Source: Parvularcula sp. (GTDB lineage Bacteria > Pseudomonadota > Alphaproteobacteria > Caulobacterales > Parvularculaceae). Taken from it: a DNA stretch of 64,000 nt. The stretch's first letter is position 1; each line of letters begins with the position of its first letter. Made by a program: the position numbers and the translations under genes. Below are positions 44,929 to 53,712 of this stretch, piece after piece. A model generated the notes under the pieces. The model saw only the letters and a list, made by a program, of their open reading frames with translations. It was not told the DNA's origin and made no database searches. The stretch is from NCBI GenBank assembly GCA_002704915.1, contig PAIP01000020.1:1-64000 (forward strand), in the 5' to 3' direction.

Positions 44929-46260
44929 TCAGCCTCTCGCGATTGCGCGCTCTAACAAACGCTGGAACGCCGCCGTCGTTTCCGCAACGGCATCGGCGGA
45001 AACGCATCTTTCGTCGTCCTCATCGACGTGATGAAAGCGATGCACGCCGAATATGCCCGCGACCGGGCCATAACCCGCTTCGATTACATTGGTCAGCTCG
45101 CCCGCCGACAAGTCATCGCTCGCATAGGGCGCTTCGAGCCCGGCAAGTCCGGCGAATTCCTTCTGCGCAATGGGCAGCAGTTCAGGACTGACGACCAGAT
45201 AACGCTGGGAATCGGTTCCAGGCAGCGGCGTCCGCCCGCCGACAGTGTCATGCCAGTCGCGCGAGGCGAGATTGGCGCCAAGATGCATCCAGAACGCCGT
45301 ATCGGCGGGCGGCGGGGCGACCTTATGGAGCAATTCTTCGGCGCCGAGATATTGATATTCATGGCCGCTATTGCACACGAAAGCCAGATCGTAATCTCTC
45401 GCTTCCCGGCTCGCCCAGCGCGCAAGGTGAAGCCAGGCGGCGACGCCGCCGCCGCGCTCGCCCGCACAGGTGAACCAGCCCGAACGCGGCGTCGAGACGA
45501 CAAGCCACCGCCCCTTTCCCCGCTCCAGTTTTCCAACGAGATTGAAAGCCTGCCGGCGCCCGCCTTTGCCTGTGATTTTAAGCGTGGCCTTTTCGCCTTT
45601 CATGGCGGCGGCGAAGAACTGTGCGGCGTCTTGCGGCGCCATTAACGCAATGGGCGCTGGATATAAGGGCTCTCGGCCGTTGGTGTTGAGGGCAATCACC
45701 TTTCCGCTGGGCCCATTGGTGACAATGATGCAGGCGGCAGCGCCGCCGGCAAAGGCGGCGGCGACAGGTTTGCGAACAGGCTCCCAGAACATTGAAGACC
45801 AGCGCCCAAAGGGAAGATCGATGAGCGCAATGGCGCCGTTTAATGACTGCGCGGCATGACCTTGCGCGTTCACCCGCACCAGCGGCGCCGTCAGCCCTTC
45901 CGCGGGCGTCGTCTGCACAATCGGCTGAGGCCAGAGCGGCGCGCGGGCGTCACCGGTGGAAAGCTCGGCCTTGTCGGCATCAAACCATGGCGCGGAAAAA
46001 TACTGGCGTTCGGTTTTAAGGCCGGCTTTTTCAAGCTCGTTTTCGAGCCAGGCGCCGCACGCCTCGTCGCCTGCGCCGCCGGACTGCTTGTTGCCGAAGT
46101 CGATATAACGATGCAGATCTTTAGCGACGCTCTCTTTATCCCCCGTTGAAGCTGCGGCGCTCGCGCCAGCGGACAGCATCGGCGCGGCAGCGGACGCGGC
46201 GAGGAACCGCCGCCTTGTGGTGACCATGCTTTCGCCCGGCGATATTTTCGCATTACTCAT
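44929..46260 (-). CDS. Tat-exported M28-like fold protein with altered zinc ligands
   Basis: 443 residues. The twin-arginine motif TTRRRFLAAS (14-23) indicates export in folded form. A PA-type inserted domain (about 100-215) and an M28 aminopeptidase-like body follow. The usual GAHYDS...GADDN metal stretch is replaced by STPRSGW (256-262) and AGERGGG (266-272). The GEE region reads SGHEYQYLGAE (298-308), and a C-terminal HHVDEDDE may keep one ligand. A normal two-zinc site is therefore doubtful. The ATG overlaps the MHS transporter's stop. GGAG eight bases upstream supports it over an upstream frame opening at 46305. The substrate is unknown; amidohydrolase or pseudo-peptidase roles are possible. 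Confidence 0.7.
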   Translation of the reverse strand: MSNAKISPGESMVTTRRRFLAASAAAPMLSAGASAAASTGDKESVAKDLHRYIDFGNKQSGGAGDEACGAWLENELEKAGLKTERQYFSAPWFDADKAELSTGDARAPLWPQPIVQTTPAEGLTAPLVRVNAQGHAAQSLNGAIALIDLPFGRWSSMFWEPVRKPVAAAFAGGAAACIIVTNGPSGKVIALNTNGREPLYPAPIALMAPQDAAQFFAAAMKGEKATLKITGKGGRRQAFNLVGKLERGKGRWLVVSTPRSGWFTCAGERGGGVAAWLHLARWASREARDYDLAFVCNSGHEYQYLGAEELLHKVAPPPADTAFWMHLGANLASRDWHDTVGGRTPLPGTDSQRYLVVSPELLPIAQKEFAGLAGLEAPYASDDLSAGELTNVIEAGYGPVAGIFGVHRFHHVDEDDERCVSADAVAETTAAFQRLLERAIARG

Positions 46261-47920
46261 CGATATTTCTCCGGAATGTTTCGGGCAGAAAGAGAATGCC
46301 GACAATCGCCGTCATGCCGGCGACGATCACAGGATACCAAAGCCCGTAATGGATATTTCCGGTCGCTGCGACCATGGCGAAGGCGGTCGTCGGCAGAAAG
46401 CCGCCGAACCAGCCATTGCCGATATGATAGGGAAGCGACATGGAGGTGTAGCGGATGCGTGCCGGAAACAGCTCCACCAGCATCGCCGCCAGAGGCGCAT
46501 AGGCCGCCGTCACCATCAACATGATGGCGACGACAATCGCGATGACGAGCGGCCGGTTTATTTTTTCAGGGTCCGCCTCTTCCGGGTAACCGGCCTCGAT
46601 CAGGCGAGCGCTGACGGCCGCCTGAAACCTGTCGATTTCAGCCGCCAGTTCATCTTCTTCGTAAGCTGACGGGTCGGGCGCGGTGATGGTCACGTCCCCC
46701 ACATGCACTTCCGCCAGCGTTCCGGCGGGCGCGCGGGCGTTTTCATAATTGATCCCGTTGCGCGCGAGATAGGCCTTGGCGATGTCGCAGCTCGTTTCAT
46801 CGAAGGTATTCTTGCCGATGGGATCGAACTGAAAAGAACATTCATCCGGATTGGCGACGACAGTCACTGGCGTTTTGCGAATGGCCTGCGCATAGTCCGG
46901 ATTGGCTGCATAGGTGAGCGCCTTGAACAAGGGGAACAATGTGAGGGCCGCCATAACGCAGGCGGTCATGATAATTTTCTTGCGTCCAATCTTGTCACTG
47001 AGCCAGCCGAAGAAAACGAAGGTCGGGGTGGCGATGATCAACGCAATCACCAGAAGAATATTCGAGGTCGCCGGATCCACATCGGCGATCCGCTCCAGAT
47101 AAAAGAGCGTATAAAACTGCCCCGTATACCCTATCACCGCCTGCCCGGCGACGCCGCCGAATAGGGCGATCAGCACGAATTTCAGATTCGACCAGCGGCC
47201 GAAGGATTCCGATAACGGCGCTTTCGAAGTCGCGCCCTCATCCTTCATTTTCTGAAATACCGGACTTTCCGCGAGTTGAAGCCTGATCCATAGCGAAACG
47301 CCAAGCAAGAAGATTGAGAACAGAAAAGGCGCGCGCCAACCCCAGGACGAAAACGCCTCTTCGCCGATCAAACTCCTTATGCCGATTACAAGAAGCAGCG
47401 CCGTAAACAGGCCAATAGTGGCTGTCGTTTGAATGAAACTCGTGAAGAAGCCGCGTTTTCCTTCAGGCGCGTGTTCAGCAACATAGGTTGCCGCGCCGCC
47501 ATATTCGCCGCCGACGGCAAGCCCCTGCAATAATCGCAACGTCACGAGAATGATCGGCGCCGCGATGCCGATCTGCTCGTAACTCGGCAGAAACCCTACC
47601 GCAAAAGTGGAAAGTCCCATCAATCCCATGGTGACGAGAAAAGTGTTCTTGCGTCCGACCACGTCGCCGACCCAGCCGAACACGATTGAGCCGAAGGGGC
47701 GGACAGCGAAGCCTGCGGCAAAAGCGGCGAGCGCAAGGATAAACGCCGTCGTTTCGTTCACGCCGGAGAAGAATTGCGCAGAGATGTAACTGGCCAACAG
47801 ACCGTAAAGATAGAAGTCGTACCACTCGAACATCGTGCCAAGCGATGAAGCGGCGATGACTTTCACCTCATTCTGTTTCAGATCGTGCGCGGCGTCGGCC
47901 GCATGCGCCCCTGCAGTCAT
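46253..47920 (-). CDS. MFS transporter of the MHS (metabolite:proton symporter) type
   Basis: 555 residues. The N-terminus ASSLGTMFEWYDFYLYG and the RPFGSIVFGWVGDVVGRK loop are hallmarks of the MHS family (KgtP, ShiA, ProP relatives). LAVGGEYGGAATYVAEHAPEGKRG follows. A large loop of about 115 residues (about 340-455), including two cysteines, is inserted between membrane segments. This extra domain is seen in some proteobacterial members. The ATG at 47920 has AGGAG about 10 nt upstream; the open frame continues further but lacks the family start. The last codons overlap the Tat protein gene, so the two are coupled. A carboxylate substrate is likely. Confidence 0.9.
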   Translation of the reverse strand: MTAGAHAADAAHDLKQNEVKVIAASSLGTMFEWYDFYLYGLLASYISAQFFSGVNETTAFILALAAFAAGFAVRPFGSIVFGWVGDVVGRKNTFLVTMGLMGLSTFAVGFLPSYEQIGIAAPIILVTLRLLQGLAVGGEYGGAATYVAEHAPEGKRGFFTSFIQTTATIGLFTALLLVIGIRSLIGEEAFSSWGWRAPFLFSIFLLGVSLWIRLQLAESPVFQKMKDEGATSKAPLSESFGRWSNLKFVLIALFGGVAGQAVIGYTGQFYTLFYLERIADVDPATSNILLVIALIIATPTFVFFGWLSDKIGRKKIIMTACVMAALTLFPLFKALTYAANPDYAQAIRKTPVTVVANPDECSFQFDPIGKNTFDETSCDIAKAYLARNGINYENARAPAGTLAEVHVGDVTITAPDPSAYEEDELAAEIDRFQAAVSARLIEAGYPEEADPEKINRPLVIAIVVAIMLMVTAAYAPLAAMLVELFPARIRYTSMSLPYHIGNGWFGGFLPTTAFAMVAATGNIHYGLWYPVIVAGMTAIVGILFLPETFRRNIDE

Positions 47921-48037
47921 GAACGTTTCTCTCCTGATTTCAGACCTTCGCCGGTCTGACGCCGGCTTCGTCCGCTTATGACGCATGACGCGCCTTTTTC
48001 TTTTCCGGCTTGCCGAAAAGCACAAACCGGCCTTTCG

Positions 48038-48925
48038 TTAGCCTGTCATGGAAACATCTCCCGCGCCGGCGCTCTCCAGTTCACGTTGACCTTGCGTGAA
48101 GCCGTATCGCGGCGCGATGTCGCTCGTCCTGTCGGTAATTTTATTCCAGGTCTCTATAATGCGGTCCGCGGCGCCATCTCCGCCGCCGATCAAGACGCCA
48201 TCAGTGAGCGTGATGTGAGCAGAAGCAAAATGCCCGGCGCCGGCACAAAGGATAGCGCGGGTCGGCGCCTCTTCTGCAACCAGGGCGGCTATGCCGGGAC
48301 TGACCAGCGCGGGATCGAGACGGTCAAGCGCTTCCTTTGACAGGACACCGCCGGTCATCTGCGTCGCCGCAGTGGGCGCGAGACAGTTAACGCGGATATC
48401 GTATTTCTCCCCTTCGATGGCGAGGGTCTGCATCAGGCCAACGAGCGCCATTTTCGCGGCGCCGTAATTCGATTGTCCGAAATTGCCGTAGAGACCCGAT
48501 GACGATGTCGTCATAACGATCCGGCCGAACTGCTGCCCGCGCATCGTTTCCCATACTGCTTTTGTGCAAACTACGGCGCCCATCAGATGAACATCGACCA
48601 CCAGCCGAAAATCATCGAGCTCCATCTTCGCGAAACTTCTGTCGCGCAGAATGCCGGCATTGTTGACGAGGATATCGACGCGCCCCCAACGCTCGACGGT
48701 CTTGGCGACCATCTCCGCGATGCGGTCTTCGTCTGTCACAGAAGCTGGAAACGCCAAAGCTTCGCCGCCTAACGCACATATTTCGGCAGCGACTTTCTCC
48801 GCATTGTCCGCATCAAGATCATTCACAACAATCCTTGCGCCATGACGCGCCAGCTCAAGCGCATGGCAGCGACCGAGTCCCCCGCCCGCGCCCGTGATGA
48901 TTGCAACCCGGTTAGCCAGTTTCAT
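48038..48925 (-). CDS. Short-chain dehydrogenase, (3R)-hydroxyacyl-CoA dehydrogenase type
   Basis: 295 residues, classical SDR: TGAGGGLG (11-18), NNAG (88-91), and serine 141-143 with Y154 and K158 (SNYGAAK). The 40 residues before and after the motifs, including SSGLYGNFGQSNYGAAKMAL, match the multifunctional-enzyme-2/17-beta-HSD4 branch that oxidises (3R)-hydroxyacyl-CoA. It would oxidise a CoA-activated hydroxy acid in the cytosol. It is downstream of the TetR gene and upstream of the MHS transporter on the reverse strand, in the same apparent operon. Confidence 0.88.
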   Translation of the reverse strand: MKLANRVAIITGAGGGLGRCHALELARHGARIVVNDLDADNAEKVAAEICALGGEALAFPASVTDEDRIAEMVAKTVERWGRVDILVNNAGILRDRSFAKMELDDFRLVVDVHLMGAVVCTKAVWETMRGQQFGRIVMTTSSSGLYGNFGQSNYGAAKMALVGLMQTLAIEGEKYDIRVNCLAPTAATQMTGGVLSKEALDRLDPALVSPGIAALVAEEAPTRAILCAGAGHFASAHITLTDGVLIGGGDGAADRIIETWNKITDRTSDIAPRYGFTQGQRELESAGAGDVSMTG

Positions 48926-49000
48926 TTACTTACGCCCCTCCTGCCCGCTCATATTCGCTATCTTGTGAGTTAATTAAAAAGGTGTGACTTCGCCTTTGGC

Positions 49001-49014
49001 TGACACGTTTGTCA
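49001..49014. promoter_or_regulatory. TGACA-CGTT-TGTCA inverted repeat between TetR and SDR genes
   Basis: A perfect 5-bp inverted repeat with a 4-base spacer, placed 76 bp before the SDR start and just after the TetR stop. It is typical in size for a TetR operator; assignment is inferred. Confidence 0.4.
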
Positions 49015-49017
49015 AAC

Positions 49018-49722
49018 CTAAACCGCTTTTTTCTTCTCAGCAGGTCGTTCTTTGCAAATGTTGTGAAAACCGGCCGCCATAAAGCGCGCCATGCGCGCCT
49101 TCACGGCCGCATAATCACTCGATTTACACAAACCTCCCGATAGCTTGTCGATCCGCCCTGTGCGCGCCAGCGTCAGCATCAAAGCGCCCGTCACGAAATG
49201 ATAACCCCAGAATATGTCTTCTTCTGCAGCCTCAGGCAGCGCTTTCTTCAATATCTCGATCAGGCGCAATACAACCGGGTCGAAATGCTGGTCCATCATT
49301 ACCGCGCCCCATTCCGGCGTGTTGGCGACCTGGGCGCTGAGCGCGCCGTAATTGCGCCAGCCCTCGCCCCCTTCAATGTAAAGATCGAGATCGGTGTCCA
49401 GAAAAGCGTGCAATGCGCCCTCGACAGTCGGTTTGCCGTCGGTCTCTTCGTCATAGGCTTCAAGCGCCTTCATGCGGCGCTCGCTCGTTACAGCAGCACG
49501 ACGCGCAAAAACCTCATCGAACAACTTCTGCTTGTCGTCGAAATAGTAATTCACAAGGGTGTGGTGGACTCCGACGCGCTTGGCCACGTCTTTTAACGTA
49601 ACGCCATGCAAGCCATGCAGCGAAAAAAGATGTTCAGCCACATCGAGGATCTGCTCGGTGGTTTCCGCCCTTTTTTCGGCTTTTGTCTGACGTTTGCGCC
49701 GCGGATTACCGTCTGCTGGCAA
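49018..49722 (-). CDS. TetR family regulator (TTG start), twin of the one at 57002
   Basis: 234 residues. The helix-turn-helix at about 25-70 reads TLKDVAKRVGVHHTLVNYYFDDKQKLFDEVF. The C-terminal domain contains blocks shared almost word for word with the regulator at 57002, such as TVEGALHAFLDTD and ARTGRIDKLSGGLCKS. The start is TTG at 49722, supported by AGGGG about 8 nt upstream and by alignment with its twin. It is the first gene of the reverse five-gene operon (TetR, SDR, MHS transporter, Tat protein, esterase). Regulation of both divergent operons by one or both twins is likely by inference. Confidence 0.9.
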   Translation of the reverse strand: MPADGNPRRKRQTKAEKRAETTEQILDVAEHLFSLHGLHGVTLKDVAKRVGVHHTLVNYYFDDKQKLFDEVFARRAAVTSERRMKALEAYDEETDGKPTVEGALHAFLDTDLDLYIEGGEGWRNYGALSAQVANTPEWGAVMMDQHFDPVVLRLIEILKKALPEAAEEDIFWGYHFVTGALMLTLARTGRIDKLSGGLCKSSDYAAVKARMARFMAAGFHNICKERPAEKKKAV

Positions 49723-49977
49723 GATAGTCCCCTTCTTTTCGCTCTCATCTTTTGAAAATGGCGATTCTTGAATCGTTCATATAGCGCTGATGTCGAACCG
49801 CAACCGACAGACGCCGTTCGATCGCTTCAACGCCATCCGCAACATCTCGTTCGGACGCGTAGCGTTCGCCGAGACTTATTCGCGCAGTCATCGCTCCGCA
49901 CACCCTGTTTCCGGTCGCTTCAGACACAGATCGAAAGACCCTCTGCCTACGCCGCGCATCAATTTTCGCCCCCATGT

Positions 49978-50001
49978 TATTCACACACTTGTCAGTGAAT
50001 A
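49978..50001. promoter_or_regulatory. Inverted repeat TATTCAC-N10-GTGAATA before the TonB receptor
   Basis: A perfect 7-bp inverted repeat, 75 bp before the receptor ATG, with TTGTCA in the spacer as in the element at 49010. It lies in the 354-bp divergent region 49723-50076, which contains no other gene. Possible TetR operator. Confidence 0.45.
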
Positions 50002-50076
50002 TTTTTTCTCATAGGATCGCAAGGGTAAAAAATGGCTCGCTGGCGTTAAGACCGGCTGGCCGGGAGGGAAAATCTT

Positions 50077-52347
50077 ATGAAAACCGCGCTTTATGCGTCC
50101 GCGTCGGCGGCCGCCTTTTTTGCACTATCCGGCCAGGCAATGGCGCAGTCAGGCGCCGCAGAAACCGGCGCCGAGAGTAACTCCAGCGACACCATCGTCG
50201 TTACGGCCACCCGCCGCGAGGAGAGCCTTCAAGATGTGCCGCTTGCAATAACCGCCTTCAGCCAAGACGAGCTCAGCGAAAAAGGCATTGTCGGCTATGA
50301 GGGCATCGCCTTTGAGACGCCCGGAACAGTTCTCAATCAGCCGAGTGCGAACTTCAACAATTTCACCGTTCGCGGCATCACCACCAATGGATATGGCGCA
50401 AATCTGCAAAGCACGGTTACGATCTATGTAGACGAGCTGCCGATTTCGGCGAACGGCAACTCCACAATTCTTGACCCAACGCTTTTCGACGTTGAGCGTG
50501 TGGAGTTCTTGCGCGGTCCGCAAGGAACCCTGTTCGGATCGGGCTCTCTGGCCGGCGCCATGCGGTTTCTGACGAAAAGCCCTGATCTCGATGAATTCGA
50601 CACTGCGCTCGCCGTTGATTTAGGGCTTACGGACGATGACTCTGTTCGTCAACGCTACAATGGCATGCTGAATATCCCGCTTGTTGAAGACAAACTGGCG
50701 GTTCGCGCTGTCGGGTTCTATCGACATGAAGAGGGCTGGGTCACAAATGTCGGCACCGGCATCGAAAACGCCAACACGCTTGTGAATTGGGGGGGGCGCG
50801 TCATCGCGCTTTGGGAGCCAAATGAGTGGGCGTCCTTGCGATTGATGGCGCTTCATGAAGAAAGCGATCCGGAAGATTCCTCTTTCATCAATCCCATGCG
50901 CGGCGGCGGCGATCGCGAAACCCGGACGTCTCGGCGGCCAGACTTGTATGCAGGAAATCTCGACTCCTACAATGCCACACTGAACTTAGACTTGGGTTTC
51001 GCGGACTTTATTTCCTCAACGACCTATGCGGAATTTGATCAGAAGTTCTACGTAGATCTTGATGCGACGTTTAACTTCTTTGTGCCTTTCGCGCTCGACG
51101 CTGACGCCTTTGCAGAATCCTTCGTCGAAGAGGCGCGCCTGGTCTCAAAGGGAGACAGCAAACTGCAATGGGTCGCGGGTCTGTTCTATTTCTCGCGTCA
51201 GTTTGACCTTGAATCCAACCAGCGCACCGACCCGGCTTTTCTTGCAGCGCAAGGGCTTACAGGACTGTCGGACGAATATTTCCTGAGGCGGCGCACCTCT
51301 AACGATTCGCATGAACTCGCCGGCTTCGGCGAGCTTACCTATCGGTTTTCGGACCAGTTTTGGCTCACAGCAGGGCTTCGTTACGGGACGACGAAAGTTC
51401 AGGGCTTCACTGAAGGCGGATACACCAGCGACTACATCGCAAGAGCGCTTTCCTTCATGCCCGGTCCCATTACGATTACGCCAATTGCACCCGCCGAAGG
51501 CGCCGTGGGAAAGGAAAGCGGGCCATCCTATAAATTCAGCGCATCTTTCAAGCCGGCGGACAATGTCACCACTTATGCGACTTATTCCACCGGCTTTCGC
51601 ACGCCTGTCGTCAATGCGCGCGCAGGGGTGCCCAGTTTCGCCGATCCGAACGATCCCTTTATCATTCCTGAGGGCGCCGATTCGGATAATTTAAGAAATT
51701 ACGAGATTGGCCTGAAAGGCAATTGGTTCGATGGGAAACTCCAGACCAATGTCGCCGCTTACTATATCGACTGGAACGACATTCAGGTTCAGGCAAACCG
51801 CGTTTCCGATCAGGTGCAGTTCGCGACCAATATCGGCGGCGCACGCAGCATGGGTTTTGAATTTGAACTTGACGCCTACCCGACGAGAGGCCTGTCGATT
51901 GGCCTGAACGGTTCGGTTAATGACACCGAGGTCAATGATCTCACAACCGCAGAAGCGGAAATTTCCGGGGCGGTGGAAGGAATACAGTTAGCATTCCCGA
52001 CTTTCCAGGGATCAGTCTATCTGAAATACGTGCATCCAATCACAGACAATATTAGTGCATTCTACACAGTGAATGCCCGCCATGTGGGCGACTACCCCAA
52101 TCAATTTCCCTTTGTCCCGGGACAGCCTGGCGTGCCATCGCCCACATATACCACCACAGAAGCCTATCAGGCTGTGAACATGTCATTGGGCGCTAACATT
52201 GGGGATCACATCAAAGCTTCGCTCTATGTAGAAAACCTCACTGACGATCATTCGATCATTTACTCACACCCCGAAGCATTTGCGGATTCTCGCGCCAGCA
52301 CGCTCCGTCCACGTACAATTGGGCTTCGGTTCAACTACGACTACTAA
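50077..52347 (+). CDS. TonB-dependent outer-membrane receptor
   Basis: 756 residues: signal peptide (cleavage near GQAMA/QSG, residue 24), TonB box DTIVVTATR (38-46), plug domain with FLRGPQGTLFGSGSLAGAMRF, then a 22-stranded-type barrel ending GLRFNYDY with a terminal aromatic. GGGAGGG before the ATG gives the start. It is the first gene of the forward operon (receptor, MFS, esterase, ligase, TetR). It would import the ester-containing substrate whose hydrolysis and CoA activation the next genes provide, which is inferred. The sequence differs strongly from the receptor at 18085, so substrates probably differ. Confidence 0.92.
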   Translation: MKTALYASASAAAFFALSGQAMAQSGAAETGAESNSSDTIVVTATRREESLQDVPLAITAFSQDELSEKGIVGYEGIAFETPGTVLNQPSANFNNFTVRGITTNGYGANLQSTVTIYVDELPISANGNSTILDPTLFDVERVEFLRGPQGTLFGSGSLAGAMRFLTKSPDLDEFDTALAVDLGLTDDDSVRQRYNGMLNIPLVEDKLAVRAVGFYRHEEGWVTNVGTGIENANTLVNWGGRVIALWEPNEWASLRLMALHEESDPEDSSFINPMRGGGDRETRTSRRPDLYAGNLDSYNATLNLDLGFADFISSTTYAEFDQKFYVDLDATFNFFVPFALDADAFAESFVEEARLVSKGDSKLQWVAGLFYFSRQFDLESNQRTDPAFLAAQGLTGLSDEYFLRRRTSNDSHELAGFGELTYRFSDQFWLTAGLRYGTTKVQGFTEGGYTSDYIARALSFMPGPITITPIAPAEGAVGKESGPSYKFSASFKPADNVTTYATYSTGFRTPVVNARAGVPSFADPNDPFIIPEGADSDNLRNYEIGLKGNWFDGKLQTNVAAYYIDWNDIQVQANRVSDQVQFATNIGGARSMGFEFELDAYPTRGLSIGLNGSVNDTEVNDLTTAEAEISGAVEGIQLAFPTFQGSVYLKYVHPITDNISAFYTVNARHVGDYPNQFPFVPGQPGVPSPTYTTTEAYQAVNMSLGANIGDHIKASLYVENLTDDHSIIYSHPEAFADSRASTLRPRTIGLRFNYDY

Positions 52348-52350
52348 TCG

Positions 52351-53712
52351 ATGACGACGACCGGGTCGCCATCGCTGGAAACAGCCAGCACGCCCGCCCA
52401 AGGTCACGCCGCAACAGCGGCGCGGCCGGGCGGACGTGCCTGGTGGGTGCTCGGCGTCCTGTGCTTCGTCTATGTCCTGAATTTTCTTGACCGTCAGTTG
52501 ATTTCCATATTGGCGAAACCGATTCAGGACGAATTGCAGATCAGCGACGGACAGCTCGGGCTCATCACCGGGCTTTATTTCGCTCTTTTCTATTGCGTCA
52601 TCGCGCTCCCTGTCGGCTGGCTTGCGGACAAAACCAACCGCGTGCGCGTCTTGTCTTTCGCCTGTTTTTTATGGAGCGCCGCGACCATGGCTTGCGGCCT
52701 GGCGCGCAGCTATCCACAGCTTGTCGCCGCCCGCATAACGGTGGGCATCGGCGAGGCAGGCGGCGTGCCGCCCTCTTACGCCATCATCTCCGATTATTTT
52801 CCGTCGGGCATGCGCGGCCGCGCGCTCGGCCTTTACAATATGGGCCCGTCCATCGGCGCCGCCCTTGGCGTCGCTTTCGGCGCTTCCATCGCGGCGGCGT
52901 TCAGTTGGCGTGACGCTTTCATTTCGATCGGCGTCGTCGGAATTTTGACGTCTTTCATCGTTCTTTTTTTCGTGCGCGAACCCAAACGCGGCGGCCTTGA
53001 CGCAGCCCCAGGCGTTGATGCGCCCCTCCCCGCGCCGACGCCGGCAACAGAAAATTTCTGGGAAACATTTCGCACGTTCTTCGCGCGCCCTTCGCTGCGT
53101 CTCATCGCATTTGCGGGCGGCGCCACGCAATTCGTCACCTACGCCATCGTCAACTTCACAGTCCTGTTCCTGATGCGTGAAAAGGGAATGACACTGAATG
53201 AAATCGCTATCTACTACGCTCTTCTCATCGGTATCGCGACCAGCGCCGGGATGTATGTTTCCGGCCGCTTAGTGGACTGGCTGTCGCGGCGAAGCATGTC
53301 TGCCTACGCCTATGTGCCCGCGGCGGGTCTAACGCTCGCTGTCCCGTTTTTCATCGGTTTTGTCTGGGCGCCTGACTGGCCGCTCGCCATGGCTTTCCTC
53401 GCCGTGCCGACATTCTTCAATTTTTTCTATCTTTCGCCCGCCGTGGCGTTAGTCCAGGAAGAGGTGAAGCCCAGCCAGCGCGTGCTTTCGGGGGCGCTCC
53501 TTTTGCTTGTTATGAATCTGATCGGCCTCGGCTTCGGGCCGACCTATCTCGGCATGGCCAGCGATTTCTTCCGCAATGGTCATCCAGACAATTCACTGCA
53601 ACTGGCGTTCTACACGCTTATTCCGTTTTATATTCTGGCGATCGGGCTTTTTCTTTGGCTTGCAAGAGTCTTGCGCCGGGAAGGAACTGCCATTGGAGGA
53701 CGCGCATCATGA
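52351..53712 (+). CDS. MFS transporter, spinster-like
   Basis: 453 residues and about 12 membrane segments. FVYVLNFLDRQLISILAKPIQDELQISDGQLGLITGLYFALFY is characteristic of the bacterial spinster branch, followed by RVRVLSFACFLWSAATMACGLARSYPQLVAARITVGIGEAGG. It starts three bases after the receptor stop and overlaps the esterase start by four bases, so the three are co-translated. Spinster-type permeases carry organic acids, sphingoid compounds or sugars. Here it would move the receptor's cargo, or a hydrolysis product, across the inner membrane, inferred from context. Confidence 0.88.
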   Translation: MTTTGSPSLETASTPAQGHAATAARPGGRAWWVLGVLCFVYVLNFLDRQLISILAKPIQDELQISDGQLGLITGLYFALFYCVIALPVGWLADKTNRVRVLSFACFLWSAATMACGLARSYPQLVAARITVGIGEAGGVPPSYAIISDYFPSGMRGRALGLYNMGPSIGAALGVAFGASIAAAFSWRDAFISIGVVGILTSFIVLFFVREPKRGGLDAAPGVDAPLPAPTPATENFWETFRTFFARPSLRLIAFAGGATQFVTYAIVNFTVLFLMREKGMTLNEIAIYYALLIGIATSAGMYVSGRLVDWLSRRSMSAYAYVPAAGLTLAVPFFIGFVWAPDWPLAMAFLAVPTFFNFFYLSPAVALVQEEVKPSQRVLSGALLLLVMNLIGLGFGPTYLGMASDFFRNGHPDNSLQLAFYTLIPFYILAIGLFLWLARVLRREGTAIGGRAS

